From: Gluconobacter sp. Dm-62
GTDB taxonomy: Bacteria > Pseudomonadota > Alphaproteobacteria > Acetobacterales > Acetobacteraceae
Assembly: GCF_018256155.1 (NCBI RefSeq)
Contig: NZ_JAERLY010000005.1
Location: forward strand, 1 to 64,000
Length of the DNA: 64,000 nt
Direction of reading: 5' to 3'
In this document: piece after piece, positions 1 through 8,735 of the stretch
How the letters are laid out: each line of letters starts with the position of its first letter
Numbering within the stretch: position 1 is the stretch's first letter
Notes under the pieces: generated by a model
What the model was told of the DNA's origin: nothing
What the model saw: only the letters and a program-made list of their open reading frames with translations
Databases searched by the model: none
Translations under genes and position numbers: made by a program

Positions 1-92
1 TCCACATCCCAAGGGTGAAACACCTTTCAGACCCAATGCAAAGCCCCATACCCCCAATTTCCAAAAAGGCTCTAAGGTGTTTGCGCTTTTTC

Positions 93-1250
93 TTACAAAG
101 GGACAGGAACAGGCGCGGTCTCGGCAATCAGCTTTTTTTGCTTGAGTTCGTCCCAAAATGCAGCCGGAATCATGACTTCCATGGACTTCGCATTAGCCTG
201 CATCTGGGCAGCGTTACGTGCCCCCGGAACAATAGCAGCGATAGTTGGATGTGCCGCTGCGAACTGCAGCGCTGCCGTACGCAGATCAATGCCGTTCTGC
301 TTGGCGATGACATCCATAGCAGCCCGCTTCCGGTTCATACCTGATGGAATGGTGCCTCCATAATCGTATCGATTGCGCCCGGCAGCATAACCGGCATTAA
401 GCGGAGCGCCGACAACAGCAGAGATGCCACGTGATGCGAGCGCAGGGAGCGTGTGCGTCAGCGCCTCATTATGCCGCAGGATAGAATATTGCGTTGCAAG
501 AAGCACAATATCCGGGTCTCCCATCTCGATGGTTCGCAGGACTGCCTGAGGGGTATTCACCCCAAGCCCCCACCCCTTGATGAGACCTTCTTCCCGCATT
601 CTGGTCAGCGCTGGAATTGCTCCTTTGGCGGCCTGATCGAAATAGGTTGTCCACCGTGGTCCCATATCCTTGTTTTCCGGTGACAGGTCATGAATGTAGA
701 CAATATCCAGCCGGGAAATTCCCAGTCTTTGAAGGCTGTCTTCGATCGAACGCCGAACGCCATCTGCTGTGTAGTCATAGCGATAATTGAAAGGAGATGG
801 ATCATGCCACATTGTCCCAGCCGGAGGCTGGGGGGCGGCAGTCAATAGCCGTCCGACCTTAGTGGACAAGACGAACTCATCCCGCGGCCGCGTATGAAGA
901 AAATGACCGACCCGCCGTTCACTCAGGCCCAGACCATACCAAGGTGAGGTATCAAAGTAGCGTACGCCCGAATTCCATGCCGCTTCCAGTGCTGCTTCGG
1001 CGTCTTCATCGGTACCGGCCGCGAAACCGTTGCCAATTGGAACACCGCCAAGCCCGAGACGGGTTGGAGGGCGGAACCGCTGTCCTGCCTGCGGCACGTT
1101 CAAGGGTAAAGTATTACGAACCACGTTCCCCATGGTCGGGGTAACGTCGCCGGCATGCTGTGCATCCTGACCTTGGCCGCTTCGAGGCAGCAAAACCGCG
1201 GCACCCCCCAAAGCAGAAAGGGCAAGAAGATTGCGTCGGGTGGCTGTCAT
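93..1250 (-). CDS. Aldo/keto reductase with Tat-type signal peptide
   Basis: 385-residue aldo/keto reductase that should reduce an aldehyde or oxidise a sugar with NAD(P)H. The (beta/alpha)8 barrel core shows the family landmarks: YFDTSPWYG (Asp and catalytic Tyr, about residues 98-106), IHD (catalytic His, about 188) and a late IVPGARN cofactor loop. It most resembles the D-threo-aldose 1-dehydrogenase/pyridoxal dehydrogenase branch. Residues 1-27 begin ATRRNLLALSALGGAAVLL, a twin-arginine export signal, so the enzyme is predicted to act in the periplasm; this is odd for an NAD(P)-dependent enzyme. The ATG is preceded by a GAGG ribosome-binding site. It lies 354 bp downstream of the dehydrogenase operon on the same strand, so it is probably transcribed separately. 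The substrate is unknown. Confidence 0.85.
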   Translation of the reverse strand: MTATRRNLLALSALGGAAVLLPRSGQGQDAQHAGDVTPTMGNVVRNTLPLNVPQAGQRFRPPTRLGLGGVPIGNGFAAGTDEDAEAALEAAWNSGVRYFDTSPWYGLGLSERRVGHFLHTRPRDEFVLSTKVGRLLTAAPQPPAGTMWHDPSPFNYRYDYTADGVRRSIEDSLQRLGISRLDIVYIHDLSPENKDMGPRWTTYFDQAAKGAIPALTRMREEGLIKGWGLGVNTPQAVLRTIEMGDPDIVLLATQYSILRHNEALTHTLPALASRGISAVVGAPLNAGYAAGRNRYDYGGTIPSGMNRKRAAMDVIAKQNGIDLRTAALQFAAAHPTIAAIVPGARNAAQMQANAKSMEVMIPAAFWDELKQKKLIAETAPVPVPL

Positions 1251-1604
1251 CGCATCCTCATATGATAGTGGTTTAGGCTATAATGCCTACGCCCTTTCAA
1301 GGTTCGAACCTTATTGGCTATCATTAGGAAAATTACGCCATCGTGTTTTTTATTTAAGGAAATAAAAATATTCACTTCTTATTAAGAAAAAACCAACCAT
1401 ACCGATACTATTCTATATAGAATTTGAATTTATTCGGGATAATATTTTTAAATATAATATAGAAATCTATTGTTATTATAAATAAGATTTGATCCATATT
1501 GATGATGTTTTTGATTCGGAAAGTTTTTAGATGTTTTTACATAAATAAATCCCGGAACATTATAAGTAATGAACCGGGATCAAAATAAAAAAATAAACGT
1601 AAAG
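1251..1604. other. AT-rich intergenic region
   Basis: 354 bp without a plausible gene. It should hold the promoter of the aldo/keto reductase in its left part. Near its right edge an inverted repeat ATCCCGG/CCGGGAT (1549-1555 and 1574-1580), with a 18-base loop and T-rich sequence on the minus strand, is a weak terminator candidate for the upstream cytochrome gene. The middle (about 1320-1545) is markedly AT-rich compared with neighbouring genes. Confidence 0.5.
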
Positions 1605-2933
1605 TCAATTCAACGGAATAATGCCTTTTTGAATAACGGAATCAGGTGCCGTTTTCTGGAGGTTCTCCACAGTTTCGCGTGTTACAGGAGACGCATTGTT
1701 CCCCCAAGCCTTGCGGATAAAGGTGACGACATCGGCGATTTGCTGTGTGCTGATCGTACTTCCATATGCTGGCATAGCGAGTGCAGAAGGCGCTCTGGCC
1801 ATTCCCGGCAGAACCGCACCACTTTGGACAATATGCACCAAAGACGCTGGATCATCGCTCATAAGGACGGGGTTTCCGGCCAATGGCGGGAAGGCAGGTG
1901 CATATCCGCGACCGTCCGATCGGTGGCAGGCTGCGCAATGGTCTACATAGACTTTTGCACCCTGTGCAGAGGCATCTCCCGCCTGAAGAGCGGTTGCAGT
2001 TGAAGGGTCGTAATGCCATGCCGATAGCGTCGACTGATTGGGTCGTAATGAGAGCAGATATTGTGCCATCGCATGAAGATCCGCGTCCGTCAGATGCTGG
2101 GTTCCATGGAAAATGGCGTCTGTCATCCCGCCAAACGCTTCGCCGCGCTGGTTACGCCCTGTAGCGAGGAATTGTACGATATCGTCTTCCGACCATCCGG
2201 CCAAACCGGTACGCTGATCCTGCCGCAAACTTGTTGGTACAAAGCCATCAATTGCGGCTCCCCCCGAAAGGAAAAGCGATCCGCTACTGTTTGAAAGGGA
2301 CTTCTCCTGCAACGCTAGTCCGCGAGGCGAATGACATGCGCCGCAATGTCCTGGCCCCTCGACCAGATAAGCCCCCCGCCCTATTCCATCATTGGGTAGC
2401 GACCGATTGACGTCCTTCTGAGCCGCCACAACAGAAGGAGAGAATACCGCCCGCCAGATGGTCATTGGCAGACGAATAGACAGTGGCCATGGAATACCGT
2501 TGTGTGGCGTTGCCTGTGCAACAGGCTGCACCCCCTTCATGAGATAGACATACAGAGCGTGAATATCTCCGTCGCTCATACGGGCGTAAGACGGAAACGG
2601 CATTGCCGGATAAAGACTTGCACCGTCACGACGCACGCCTTCACGTACTGCGCGGGAGAACTCCGCTTCGGAATAGGCGCCAATGCCATGCGTAGGATCT
2701 GGCGTAATGTTGGAAGAATAGATCGATCCAATGGGGAGCTTGAATTCCATCCCCCCTGCGAAGTCGCCTCTGCCTGTGACGGTATGACATGCGCTGCAAT
2801 CGGAAGCTTCCGCAACATATTTCCCCTGTGTAATCAGGGAACTTGTATCTTCGGCACGAAGTTCGGAAATCGAACCTGCCAGCACAGCGGCAACGCCAAA
2901 GAACGCTGCACGGGAGAATAAACTGTACTTCAT
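1605..2933 (-). CDS. Triheme cytochrome c subunit of membrane dehydrogenase (gluconate 2-dehydrogenase type)
   Basis: 442-residue cytochrome c subunit that passes electrons from the flavoprotein subunit to ubiquinone in the inner membrane. A signal peptide (residues 1-27) is followed by three CXXCH heme sites, CSACH at 46-50, CGACH near 197 and CAACH near 332, the spacing typical of alcohol, gluconate and sorbitol dehydrogenase cytochrome subunits. Its ATG overlaps the stop of the flavoprotein gene in an ATGA, so it is translationally coupled as the last gene of a small-large-cytochrome operon. It ends in a soluble tail (GIIPLN) with no C-terminal membrane helix, unlike the cytochrome of the second dehydrogenase at 11594-13024. 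The subunit role is secure; whether the complex oxidises gluconate or 2-ketogluconate is not decided by the sequence. Confidence 0.9.
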   Translation of the reverse strand: MKYSLFSRAAFFGVAAVLAGSISELRAEDTSSLITQGKYVAEASDCSACHTVTGRGDFAGGMEFKLPIGSIYSSNITPDPTHGIGAYSEAEFSRAVREGVRRDGASLYPAMPFPSYARMSDGDIHALYVYLMKGVQPVAQATPHNGIPWPLSIRLPMTIWRAVFSPSVVAAQKDVNRSLPNDGIGRGAYLVEGPGHCGACHSPRGLALQEKSLSNSSGSLFLSGGAAIDGFVPTSLRQDQRTGLAGWSEDDIVQFLATGRNQRGEAFGGMTDAIFHGTQHLTDADLHAMAQYLLSLRPNQSTLSAWHYDPSTATALQAGDASAQGAKVYVDHCAACHRSDGRGYAPAFPPLAGNPVLMSDDPASLVHIVQSGAVLPGMARAPSALAMPAYGSTISTQQIADVVTFIRKAWGNNASPVTRETVENLQKTAPDSVIQKGIIPLN

Positions 2934-4708
2934 GCCTGCACCATCGGGCCTGGGTTTTTCAGATAGGTTGTCCGGATATGATAGGCAGCCCAGTATGCCA
3001 GGGCGGCGACCATTCCGGTCGGGTTATATCCCATTCCCTGTGGGAACGCGCTGGCGCCGATCACGAAAACATTCGAGACGTCCCAACTCTGTAAGTATCG
3101 GTTGATGCAACTTGTCTTGGGATCAGTCCCCATAACGGCACCGCCGCCAAGATGCGTGGTCTGATACCGACGGGTGTCAAAAACCTCCCCATCCTTCAGC
3201 ATTCCCAGAGAATACTTGGTCGCTCCCATTGCCTTGATGATAGGTTCGATCTTACCCACCACATACTGGTTCATCCGGATATCGTTGTCTTTCCAGTTGA
3301 ACGTCATCCGGAGCAGAGGCTGACCGTAGGCGTTATTATAAGTGGGATCGAGATCCAGATAAACGTCCCTGTACGCCATGTTACTGCCATGGGCGTCGAT
3401 CGTCAGGGAATGACGGTATGTATCGACCATTGCGTCTTTGTAGCCTTCGCCCCACGTTGGCGCTTTACCGCCCGGGCCTCCGATTGCAGCCGCAATTGGC
3501 TTTACACCGGCCTGATTGACCCAGACAGGCGACCCACCTACGAAGCCAAGCGGCCCATGATCGAAGTTCATGCTGTTGAAGTCATCAATGGCAACGCCTG
3601 CTCCGCCGGCTCCCACAAAGAGGTTGGTATATTGCTTGGGTGACAGCCAGGCCCGGGATGTCGTGATTGTCTGATAAACGAAATTCCGCCCTACTGTTCC
3701 AGTATTTTGCTTCGGATCGTAAGGCTGACCAATACCGGACAGCAGCATGAGATGAACATTATGGAACTGGAAGGCGCTGATGATAACCAGATCGGCATCC
3801 AGTTCGACCTGCTGCCTGGTTCGAAGGTCCAGGTAGCTCACACCCGTCGCTTTTTTCTTGTCAGCATCGAGATTTACCTTGAGTACATGCGCCTTGGTAA
3901 TCAGCGTGAACTTCGGGTCCTGACGAAGGGCCGGAAGAATGTTTACGTTGGGAGAGGCTTTGGAGTACATGTAACAGTCATACCCACTGCAATATCCACA
4001 GAAATTGCATGGCCCCATCTGTACACCATAAGGATTGGTATACTGCGCGGATGCATTCGCCGCAGGCAGGGCATAGGGATGATAGCCGACGTTCGAGGCA
4101 GCTGACCGGAACAGGCTGGCAGAATAAACTTCTCCCATCGCTGGCAGTGGAAACGCGTCAGAGCGGTCAGGAGCAAAACGGTTCCCGTTTCCTGCGATCT
4201 TTCCATTGATGGTGTAAGGCTCGCCAGAGGTCCCGAACACCTTTTCCGCCTTATCGAAAAACGGTTCAAGCTCCTCATAGGTCACACCGTAATCCTGAAG
4301 ATTCATACCTTCAGGAATGAAATTCTTTCCGTAGCGGGCGACAACATTGGTGCGTAATGCCAAATCATCCGGAGCAACACGGAAATGAACTCCTGACCAG
4401 TGCAGTCCTGCACCCCCGACTCCTTCCCCAGGAAGGAAAGCTGCCAGACGGCGATAAGGCAGGGCTTCCTGATCCAACGTGTTCCGTATGGTGACCGTGG
4501 ACTGGGACAGGTTCTGAAAAAGACGATGACGAATTGCGCCTCTCAACTCGTCAATGGAACTGGGGTAATCCCCCTCGACTGCCGTAGCACGCTCGTCACC
4601 GCGCTCAAGCATGACGACAGAAAGTCCTGCCTCCGTAAGTTCCTTGGCCAGAATGGAGCCGGCCCAGCCTGCCCCGATGACGATGGCATCAACTTTTTTC
4701 GCACACAT
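2930..4708 (-). CDS. GMC flavoprotein large subunit, gluconate 2-dehydrogenase/2-ketogluconate dehydrogenase type
   Basis: 592-residue FAD-dependent catalytic subunit of a periplasmic membrane dehydrogenase. The FAD-binding Rossmann motif GAGWAG sits at residues 12-17; a cysteine-rich stretch (CNFCGYCSGYDCY, about 230-242) matches the large subunits of gluconate 2-dehydrogenases; the C-terminal GMC region has HLGGG (near 519) and NPTG (near 562), which place the catalytic His and Asn. There is no signal peptide: the small subunit carries the Tat signal and would export it as a complex. It lies 13 bp after the small-subunit gene and overlaps the cytochrome gene by 4 bp. The length fits gluconate 2-dehydrogenase alpha chains. 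The exact substrate (gluconate, 2-ketogluconate or another aldonic acid) cannot be decided by eye. Confidence 0.88.
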   Translation of the reverse strand: MCAKKVDAIVIGAGWAGSILAKELTEAGLSVVMLERGDERATAVEGDYPSSIDELRGAIRHRLFQNLSQSTVTIRNTLDQEALPYRRLAAFLPGEGVGGAGLHWSGVHFRVAPDDLALRTNVVARYGKNFIPEGMNLQDYGVTYEELEPFFDKAEKVFGTSGEPYTINGKIAGNGNRFAPDRSDAFPLPAMGEVYSASLFRSAASNVGYHPYALPAANASAQYTNPYGVQMGPCNFCGYCSGYDCYMYSKASPNVNILPALRQDPKFTLITKAHVLKVNLDADKKKATGVSYLDLRTRQQVELDADLVIISAFQFHNVHLMLLSGIGQPYDPKQNTGTVGRNFVYQTITTSRAWLSPKQYTNLFVGAGGAGVAIDDFNSMNFDHGPLGFVGGSPVWVNQAGVKPIAAAIGGPGGKAPTWGEGYKDAMVDTYRHSLTIDAHGSNMAYRDVYLDLDPTYNNAYGQPLLRMTFNWKDNDIRMNQYVVGKIEPIIKAMGATKYSLGMLKDGEVFDTRRYQTTHLGGGAVMGTDPKTSCINRYLQSWDVSNVFVIGASAFPQGMGYNPTGMVAALAYWAAYHIRTTYLKNPGPMVQA

Positions 4709-4721
4709 AATTCAAAAATCC

Positions 4722-5420
4722 TCAGGCGGTTTCGCCAGACATGGAAACAGGCCCGAACGGATACGGCGCCCCCTTCTGATTGACCCAGTCCATGAAGTCG
4801 GCCCGCGCGCCGGGAAAGCCGAGAAGGGTCCATCCCGCGAGGCCTTTGTTGCCTCCATAAAGCGGGTCGGAAAAAACACCTTCGAGCGTGTTCTGTCGCA
4901 GCTGCTCGAAGAATGCATGGGCCGGCACATCCCCCAGCATCATCTTCCCCTGTTCAAATGCTTTGAGAACCGCGATCTGCTCAGGAGCCGCCAGTTGAGC
5001 GAAAACTTGTCCCTGATGATGATCACGGACGTACATATTCGCTGCCGCAATGGCCTGCCGATAGAGATCACGAGGCGGCAGCGGCAGCTGGTACCCTAGA
5101 TTTGGCGCACCTGCGCGGAATGGGCCGGACATATACCACAACTGGCCGTGCCCATATGGCGTATCCATCTGTCGGTCGATGAATTCAGGGGCCCCAAGCA
5201 ATGCTCCGTCAGGTCCATGAGCATCCGCAGGAAATATTCGAGCGCAGGCAGCATTTATGAACTGCCATTCTTCATGGTTGAAATACTGCGGCTTGTAAGC
5301 CAGCGCACCTTCTGACTGCAACGCGTCGGCCCAGACTTTATGGCCGCCATACATCCAAAAGGAGGTGGACCCAAGAAGACCGGCCGTAAAATTACGCCGC
5401 GTCGATGAGGGGATTTTCAT
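4722..5420 (-). CDS. Gluconate 2-dehydrogenase subunit 3 family (small subunit)
   Basis: 232-residue small subunit of the same complex, member of the gluconate 2-dehydrogenase subunit 3 family. It begins MKIPSSTRRNFTAGLLG, a twin-arginine signal, and is expected to carry the folded FAD subunit across the membrane. The core contains EEWQFINAACARIFPAD, GAPEFIDRQMDTPYG and GWTLLGFPGARADF motifs usual for the family. An open frame extends six codons upstream to a TTG, but the ATG at 5420 has a GGAG site at good spacing and starts the Tat signal properly. It is the first gene of the small-large-cytochrome operon, divergent from the LacI regulator at 5601. Confidence 0.9.
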   Translation of the reverse strand: MKIPSSTRRNFTAGLLGSTSFWMYGGHKVWADALQSEGALAYKPQYFNHEEWQFINAACARIFPADAHGPDGALLGAPEFIDRQMDTPYGHGQLWYMSGPFRAGAPNLGYQLPLPPRDLYRQAIAAANMYVRDHHQGQVFAQLAAPEQIAVLKAFEQGKMMLGDVPAHAFFEQLRQNTLEGVFSDPLYGGNKGLAGWTLLGFPGARADFMDWVNQKGAPYPFGPVSMSGETA

Positions 5421-5600
5421 TTCTCGCTCCAGTAACAAACATAACCTGACGGCAGGGAGACGCCCCGTCGCCCTTCAGCCTTTTTGCTTTCCGCGTACCC
5501 GGAAGTGTGGGATGCTCAGAAATAAGAAGATCCTCTGTAGGAAAGGTCTGTTTTTGAATAATCCTGATATATTGCAGCCCTTGGACGCCGGTTGAGGGTC

Positions 5601-6611
5601 ATGAAGAAAACAGTAACCCTCAATTCCGTTGCAGTCGAAGCAGGGGTCTCTCGCGCTACGGCGTCTCTTGTGCTTCGGAACAGCCCCCTTGTTTCGGTGG
5701 AAACGAGAGCGCGTGTCATTTCTGCGATGGATAAGCTGGGCTATATCTACAACCGCGGCGCCGCAAACCTGAGGGGGCAGAAGACTGGCACGATCGGGCT
5801 GGTTCTGTGTGACATTGGCAGCCCATTCTATAGCCAACTGATGCTGGGGATCGACGAAGTTATCGTTGACGCCAATATCGTAGCAATCCTGGTCAATAGC
5901 GCTGAAAACCCGGCCAGACAGCTGCGGCAAATTCGGCGATTGCGCGAACATGGCGTGGATGGTCTGATCCTGTGTCCAGCCGCAGGAAGCTCCGACGCCC
6001 TGCTGTCTGAAATCGAACCGCTTCACCTGCCCTGTATTCAGGTTCTCCGACATGTCTCGCAGAGAAATGGCGACTATGTCGGACCTGATTACGCAGACGG
6101 AATTTCTCTGGCGGTCAAACATCTTATCAGACATGGCCGACGGAAAATTGTATTTCTCGGCGGCAGACCTATTCATTCCGCTGCACGTGAACGTCTCGAT
6201 GGCTTTAGAAAGACACTCAGAAAACACAAGCTGGAACATGATCTGATCGTTCCCACAAATCTGGAAAACCTCTCCGACCTGGGTTCTTTTCCAGACCTTA
6301 TGGCGTGCTCTTCCCCGCCCGACGCCGTGATCTGTTACAATGACATGCTCGCCCAGTCTGTAATGGGATATCTGTTGGCTCGAGAGAAAATACCCGGACA
6401 GGATATCGCGGTTATCGGAGCTGACGATCTGCCTCAAAGTGCGGTGTCTTTTCCGACTCTGACCACCATCGTGACTGACCCGGTTGGAGTTGGACGCAAC
6501 GCAGCACGTCTGTTGCTTGACAGGATCGACAATCCTACGACGTCCAGCATGCGCATTCTGGTTTCCGGACACTTGACGGTTCGTCAGAGCTGCGGCGGCC
6601 ACCTGCCCTGA
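5601..6611 (+). CDS. LacI-family transcriptional regulator
   Basis: 336-residue sugar-responsive repressor. The N-terminal helix-turn-helix (TLNSVAVEAGVSRATASLVLR, within residues 5-26) and hinge are followed by a periplasmic-binding-protein-like sensor domain (TIGLVLCDIGSPFYSQLM through IAVIGADDLP and TTIVTDPVGVG). It is divergent from the gluconate dehydrogenase operon and convergent with oprB. The ATG at 5601 is preferred over an in-frame TTG nine bases upstream because the HTH starts right after it. Three central-CG palindromes (TAGANCGATCTA) near 6697, 8483 and 8638 have the shape of LacI-family operators and point to oprB and the sld operon as targets (inference). The effector is probably a sugar or sugar acid. 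Confidence 0.9.
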   Translation: MKKTVTLNSVAVEAGVSRATASLVLRNSPLVSVETRARVISAMDKLGYIYNRGAANLRGQKTGTIGLVLCDIGSPFYSQLMLGIDEVIVDANIVAILVNSAENPARQLRQIRRLREHGVDGLILCPAAGSSDALLSEIEPLHLPCIQVLRHVSQRNGDYVGPDYADGISLAVKHLIRHGRRKIVFLGGRPIHSAARERLDGFRKTLRKHKLEHDLIVPTNLENLSDLGSFPDLMACSSPPDAVICYNDMLAQSVMGYLLAREKIPGQDIAVIGADDLPQSAVSFPTLTTIVTDPVGVGRNAARLLLDRIDNPTTSSMRILVSGHLTVRQSCGGHLP

Positions 6612-6696
6612 GCGAAATTTTAATATCGAAAGACTTTCTGCCTCTAACCGTCCTGGATCGGTTTTTGCATATAGGGTGTTCATGCGGCGGCCTCCA

Positions 6697-6708
6697 TAGA
6701 TCGATCTA
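6697..6708. promoter_or_regulatory. Perfect palindrome TAGATCGATCTA, candidate auxiliary LacI operator
   Basis: Perfect 12-bp palindrome with the central CG typical of LacI-family operators, overlapping the oprB stop codon. The same core recurs with one to two changes at 8483 and 8638. Its position downstream of both convergent genes would suit a looping auxiliary site, or it may be coincidental. Confidence 0.4.
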
Positions 6709-8295
6709 AAAGACAGACACATAAGACTTGAACCCCAGCATCGCTGAATTGCGTAATCCGACCTGTCCGTTGGGATGTATATAATACTGAAAATCGGGTC
6801 TGAACGTCACACCGGTCATCACATTTATGGAATAATCGATTTCCAAAACCTCGGCGTTGGTTTGGACGCCGGTTGCATGGTTCGGCATTCCCGCATACTT
6901 CCCTGCGGCAACCATTGCCAAAGTCGTATCACGTGTCCCGGGAGCGATGCTGACATAAGAAAAAGCTACCCCGAACATGTCTTCGGGACGACCGGGAATA
7001 AGGCCCTGGCTCATAAGAGCACCATATACTTCGAAGTCACGAACAGCAGTGTTCGGGGAGTTGTAAATATATCCTCCCATAAATGTTAAGCCTGAAGATT
7101 TTGGTCTTCCTGAATAATTCATCAGTTTCTGGTCGAACATAAAATATGTCTGCCAAGAAGAGTTTCTCATTAACTGCGTGCCACCATAAACATAATAGGA
7201 TTGACCGGCAGTATTGTAATAATTGTCAGCGCGCCGCACATCGTCGTAAACAAACCCGAGCTTATAATGGCCAGGAAGATCATGGTGGGGACCAAAATGA
7301 GGTTCCCACTGCGCTTCAATCGGGACCTCATATCCAACGATATTGGCACCGTTGAATTTGAAACCTGTCCTGTGTTGGTAGTTCTGATAAATGCCGTTTT
7401 CCGCGAAATAGACACCAGCCTGGATGTAAAGATCCTTACGAGGGCGTCCTTTCATACGAAAACCCCATGTCGCTGCAGGGTAACTACCGTAATAAGTGCT
7501 ATCTGCAGCCGCCTTTGGACGTCCGCAGAAAGAATTATTCTGAAAGCTACAGAAAATAGGGCTGGATGCGAAATCTGACATCTGGGACAAACGCCCGCCC
7601 GCAATCAGGAACCTGCCGCCAAACAGGCTTTCTTCTCCATATAAAGAAACGAGATGGACGACCACGTTTCCTCCACCACCATAGATTTCAGAACTATGTG
7701 CCAGCCAGTCACCAAACATCCGGTTAGCCGTCGTTCCATACCGACCCACGGTCGTCATACGGGTAACAAACCCTTTGATACCAGCAAGATGCTCCCAATC
7801 GACAATCAGATTTGCTGAGTATTGACCTGCGTTACTCGAGCCATCCCGATAATTTCCGTAATGAGGCCCTCTCGTTGGATGTTGCAATGCACCGGTATAC
7901 TCATTTGTATTATCAAAATGGAAACCAATACCATTTTTTCTTAACCATGAGGTTATGCCAAAGGGATCCGGAAGAATGGAAGGCGGTCCTTCCGTGATTG
8001 CTGAAGGTGCTGCATGCGGAGGAGACAAAGGTGGTGCGGGATAAGTCGTGAAAATGCCCGGAGCAATATCTGACTGAGGAGGAGCATTCTGCTCGACCGA
8101 GTTCAGAGGGCTCGATGCATTTTGCTGCGGCCCCAGATTCTGGGACTGGGACGGTGTCACATCCGCAGCAAAAAGAAAGGAGAATCCACCAGAAACGTTA
8201 TAAACGAAAAAGACATATAAGATTTTTTTACAGCTTTTTTTTGCGAAAAACGAGCAACCAATCGAATCGCTTACTTTAAGCTTATTCTTAAACAT
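6706..8295 (-). CDS. OprB-family carbohydrate-selective porin
   Basis: 529-residue outer-membrane beta-barrel porin for diffusion of sugars. A long N-terminal export region (a basic start, then a hydrophobic stretch ending near residue 44 FLFAA) precedes a proline/serine-rich linker (44-110) and an OprB-type barrel beginning SWLRKNGIGFHFDNTNEYTG. The final strand ends YVSVF, with the terminal aromatic residue expected for Omp85-dependent assembly. It is flanked by two periplasmic sugar-oxidising complexes and by LacI-like operator candidates upstream (8483-8494) and at its stop codon, which suggests that it feeds substrate to the dehydrogenases. Earlier internal starts are possible because the N-terminus is unusually long. 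Confidence 0.85.
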   Translation of the reverse strand: MFKNKLKVSDSIGCSFFAKKSCKKILYVFFVYNVSGGFSFLFAADVTPSQSQNLGPQQNASSPLNSVEQNAPPQSDIAPGIFTTYPAPPLSPPHAAPSAITEGPPSILPDPFGITSWLRKNGIGFHFDNTNEYTGALQHPTRGPHYGNYRDGSSNAGQYSANLIVDWEHLAGIKGFVTRMTTVGRYGTTANRMFGDWLAHSSEIYGGGGNVVVHLVSLYGEESLFGGRFLIAGGRLSQMSDFASSPIFCSFQNNSFCGRPKAAADSTYYGSYPAATWGFRMKGRPRKDLYIQAGVYFAENGIYQNYQHRTGFKFNGANIVGYEVPIEAQWEPHFGPHHDLPGHYKLGFVYDDVRRADNYYNTAGQSYYVYGGTQLMRNSSWQTYFMFDQKLMNYSGRPKSSGLTFMGGYIYNSPNTAVRDFEVYGALMSQGLIPGRPEDMFGVAFSYVSIAPGTRDTTLAMVAAGKYAGMPNHATGVQTNAEVLEIDYSINVMTGVTFRPDFQYYIHPNGQVGLRNSAMLGFKSYVSVF

Positions 8296-8478
8296 CTTCG
8301 TTCCAGTGAGTCATACTCTATGCGTTTACTTATCTACTCTGCCGAATCATCCAATGAACAATTAGTACTTCGCATATTCTCTGAAAGCGGCATGCCATAT
8401 AATTTTCGCATTTCCCATACCAACAACCATCACGAATTCCGTGAAGACATCCTCACGACATTGCGAAAATGAAAAAAG

Positions 8479-8498
8479 AATTTAGAGCGATCTAAATT
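8479..8498. promoter_or_regulatory. Palindrome AATTTAGA-GCGA-TCTAAATT, candidate LacI operator
   Basis: Eight-base perfect arms around GCGA; the core TAGAGCGATCTA (8483-8494) matches the site at 6697 except for one base. It lies about 185 bp upstream of the oprB start. Likely target of the LacI protein encoded at 5601-6611 (inference from shape, repetition and proximity). Confidence 0.55.
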
Positions 8499-8637
8499 TT
8501 TAATGAAACTCTTAATTAGGAAAAATGACGTTTTTTCATTGAGATAGCATTCAAGATCACTTTTTTTGTGCTGTGAGGTCAGTTCCCCATTTGAGGAAAA
8601 CCCCCGAACATCCACAGTTTGTCACAATATAGTGAAT

Positions 8638-8649
8638 TAGACCGATCTA
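8638..8649. promoter_or_regulatory. TAGACCGATCTA, candidate LacI operator upstream of the DUF336-sld operon
   Basis: Third copy of the TAGANCGATCTA core, about 87 bp upstream of the DUF336 start codon, in a position where it could cover the promoter of the sld operon. The core differs from the 6697 palindrome by a single central base; the flanks are less symmetrical than at 8479-8498. Confidence 0.5.
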
Positions 8650-8735
8650 GTTGGACTCTCGGTTCTCGTGGCACATGCCATTTAGCCGTTACGAAATATG
8701 ACCGAAAGGCGCGTCAAGTGCTGCTATTCAGGAAT

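Larger units (their letters stand above)
8296..8735. other. Divergent promoter region between oprB and the DUF336-sld operon
   Basis: 440 bp, AT-rich, without a convincing gene. It holds two related palindromes (8479-8498 and 8638-8649) and must contain the promoters of oprB (leftward) and of the DUF336-sldSLC operon (rightward). An in-frame open extension upstream of the DUF336 start runs through the second palindrome and is not thought to be coding. Confidence 0.6.

Noticed and set aside
18-82. Inverted repeat AAACACCTT/AAGGTGTTT at the window start as terminator
   Set aside because: The arms are 47 bp apart and no T-tract follows on the strand of the adjacent gene.
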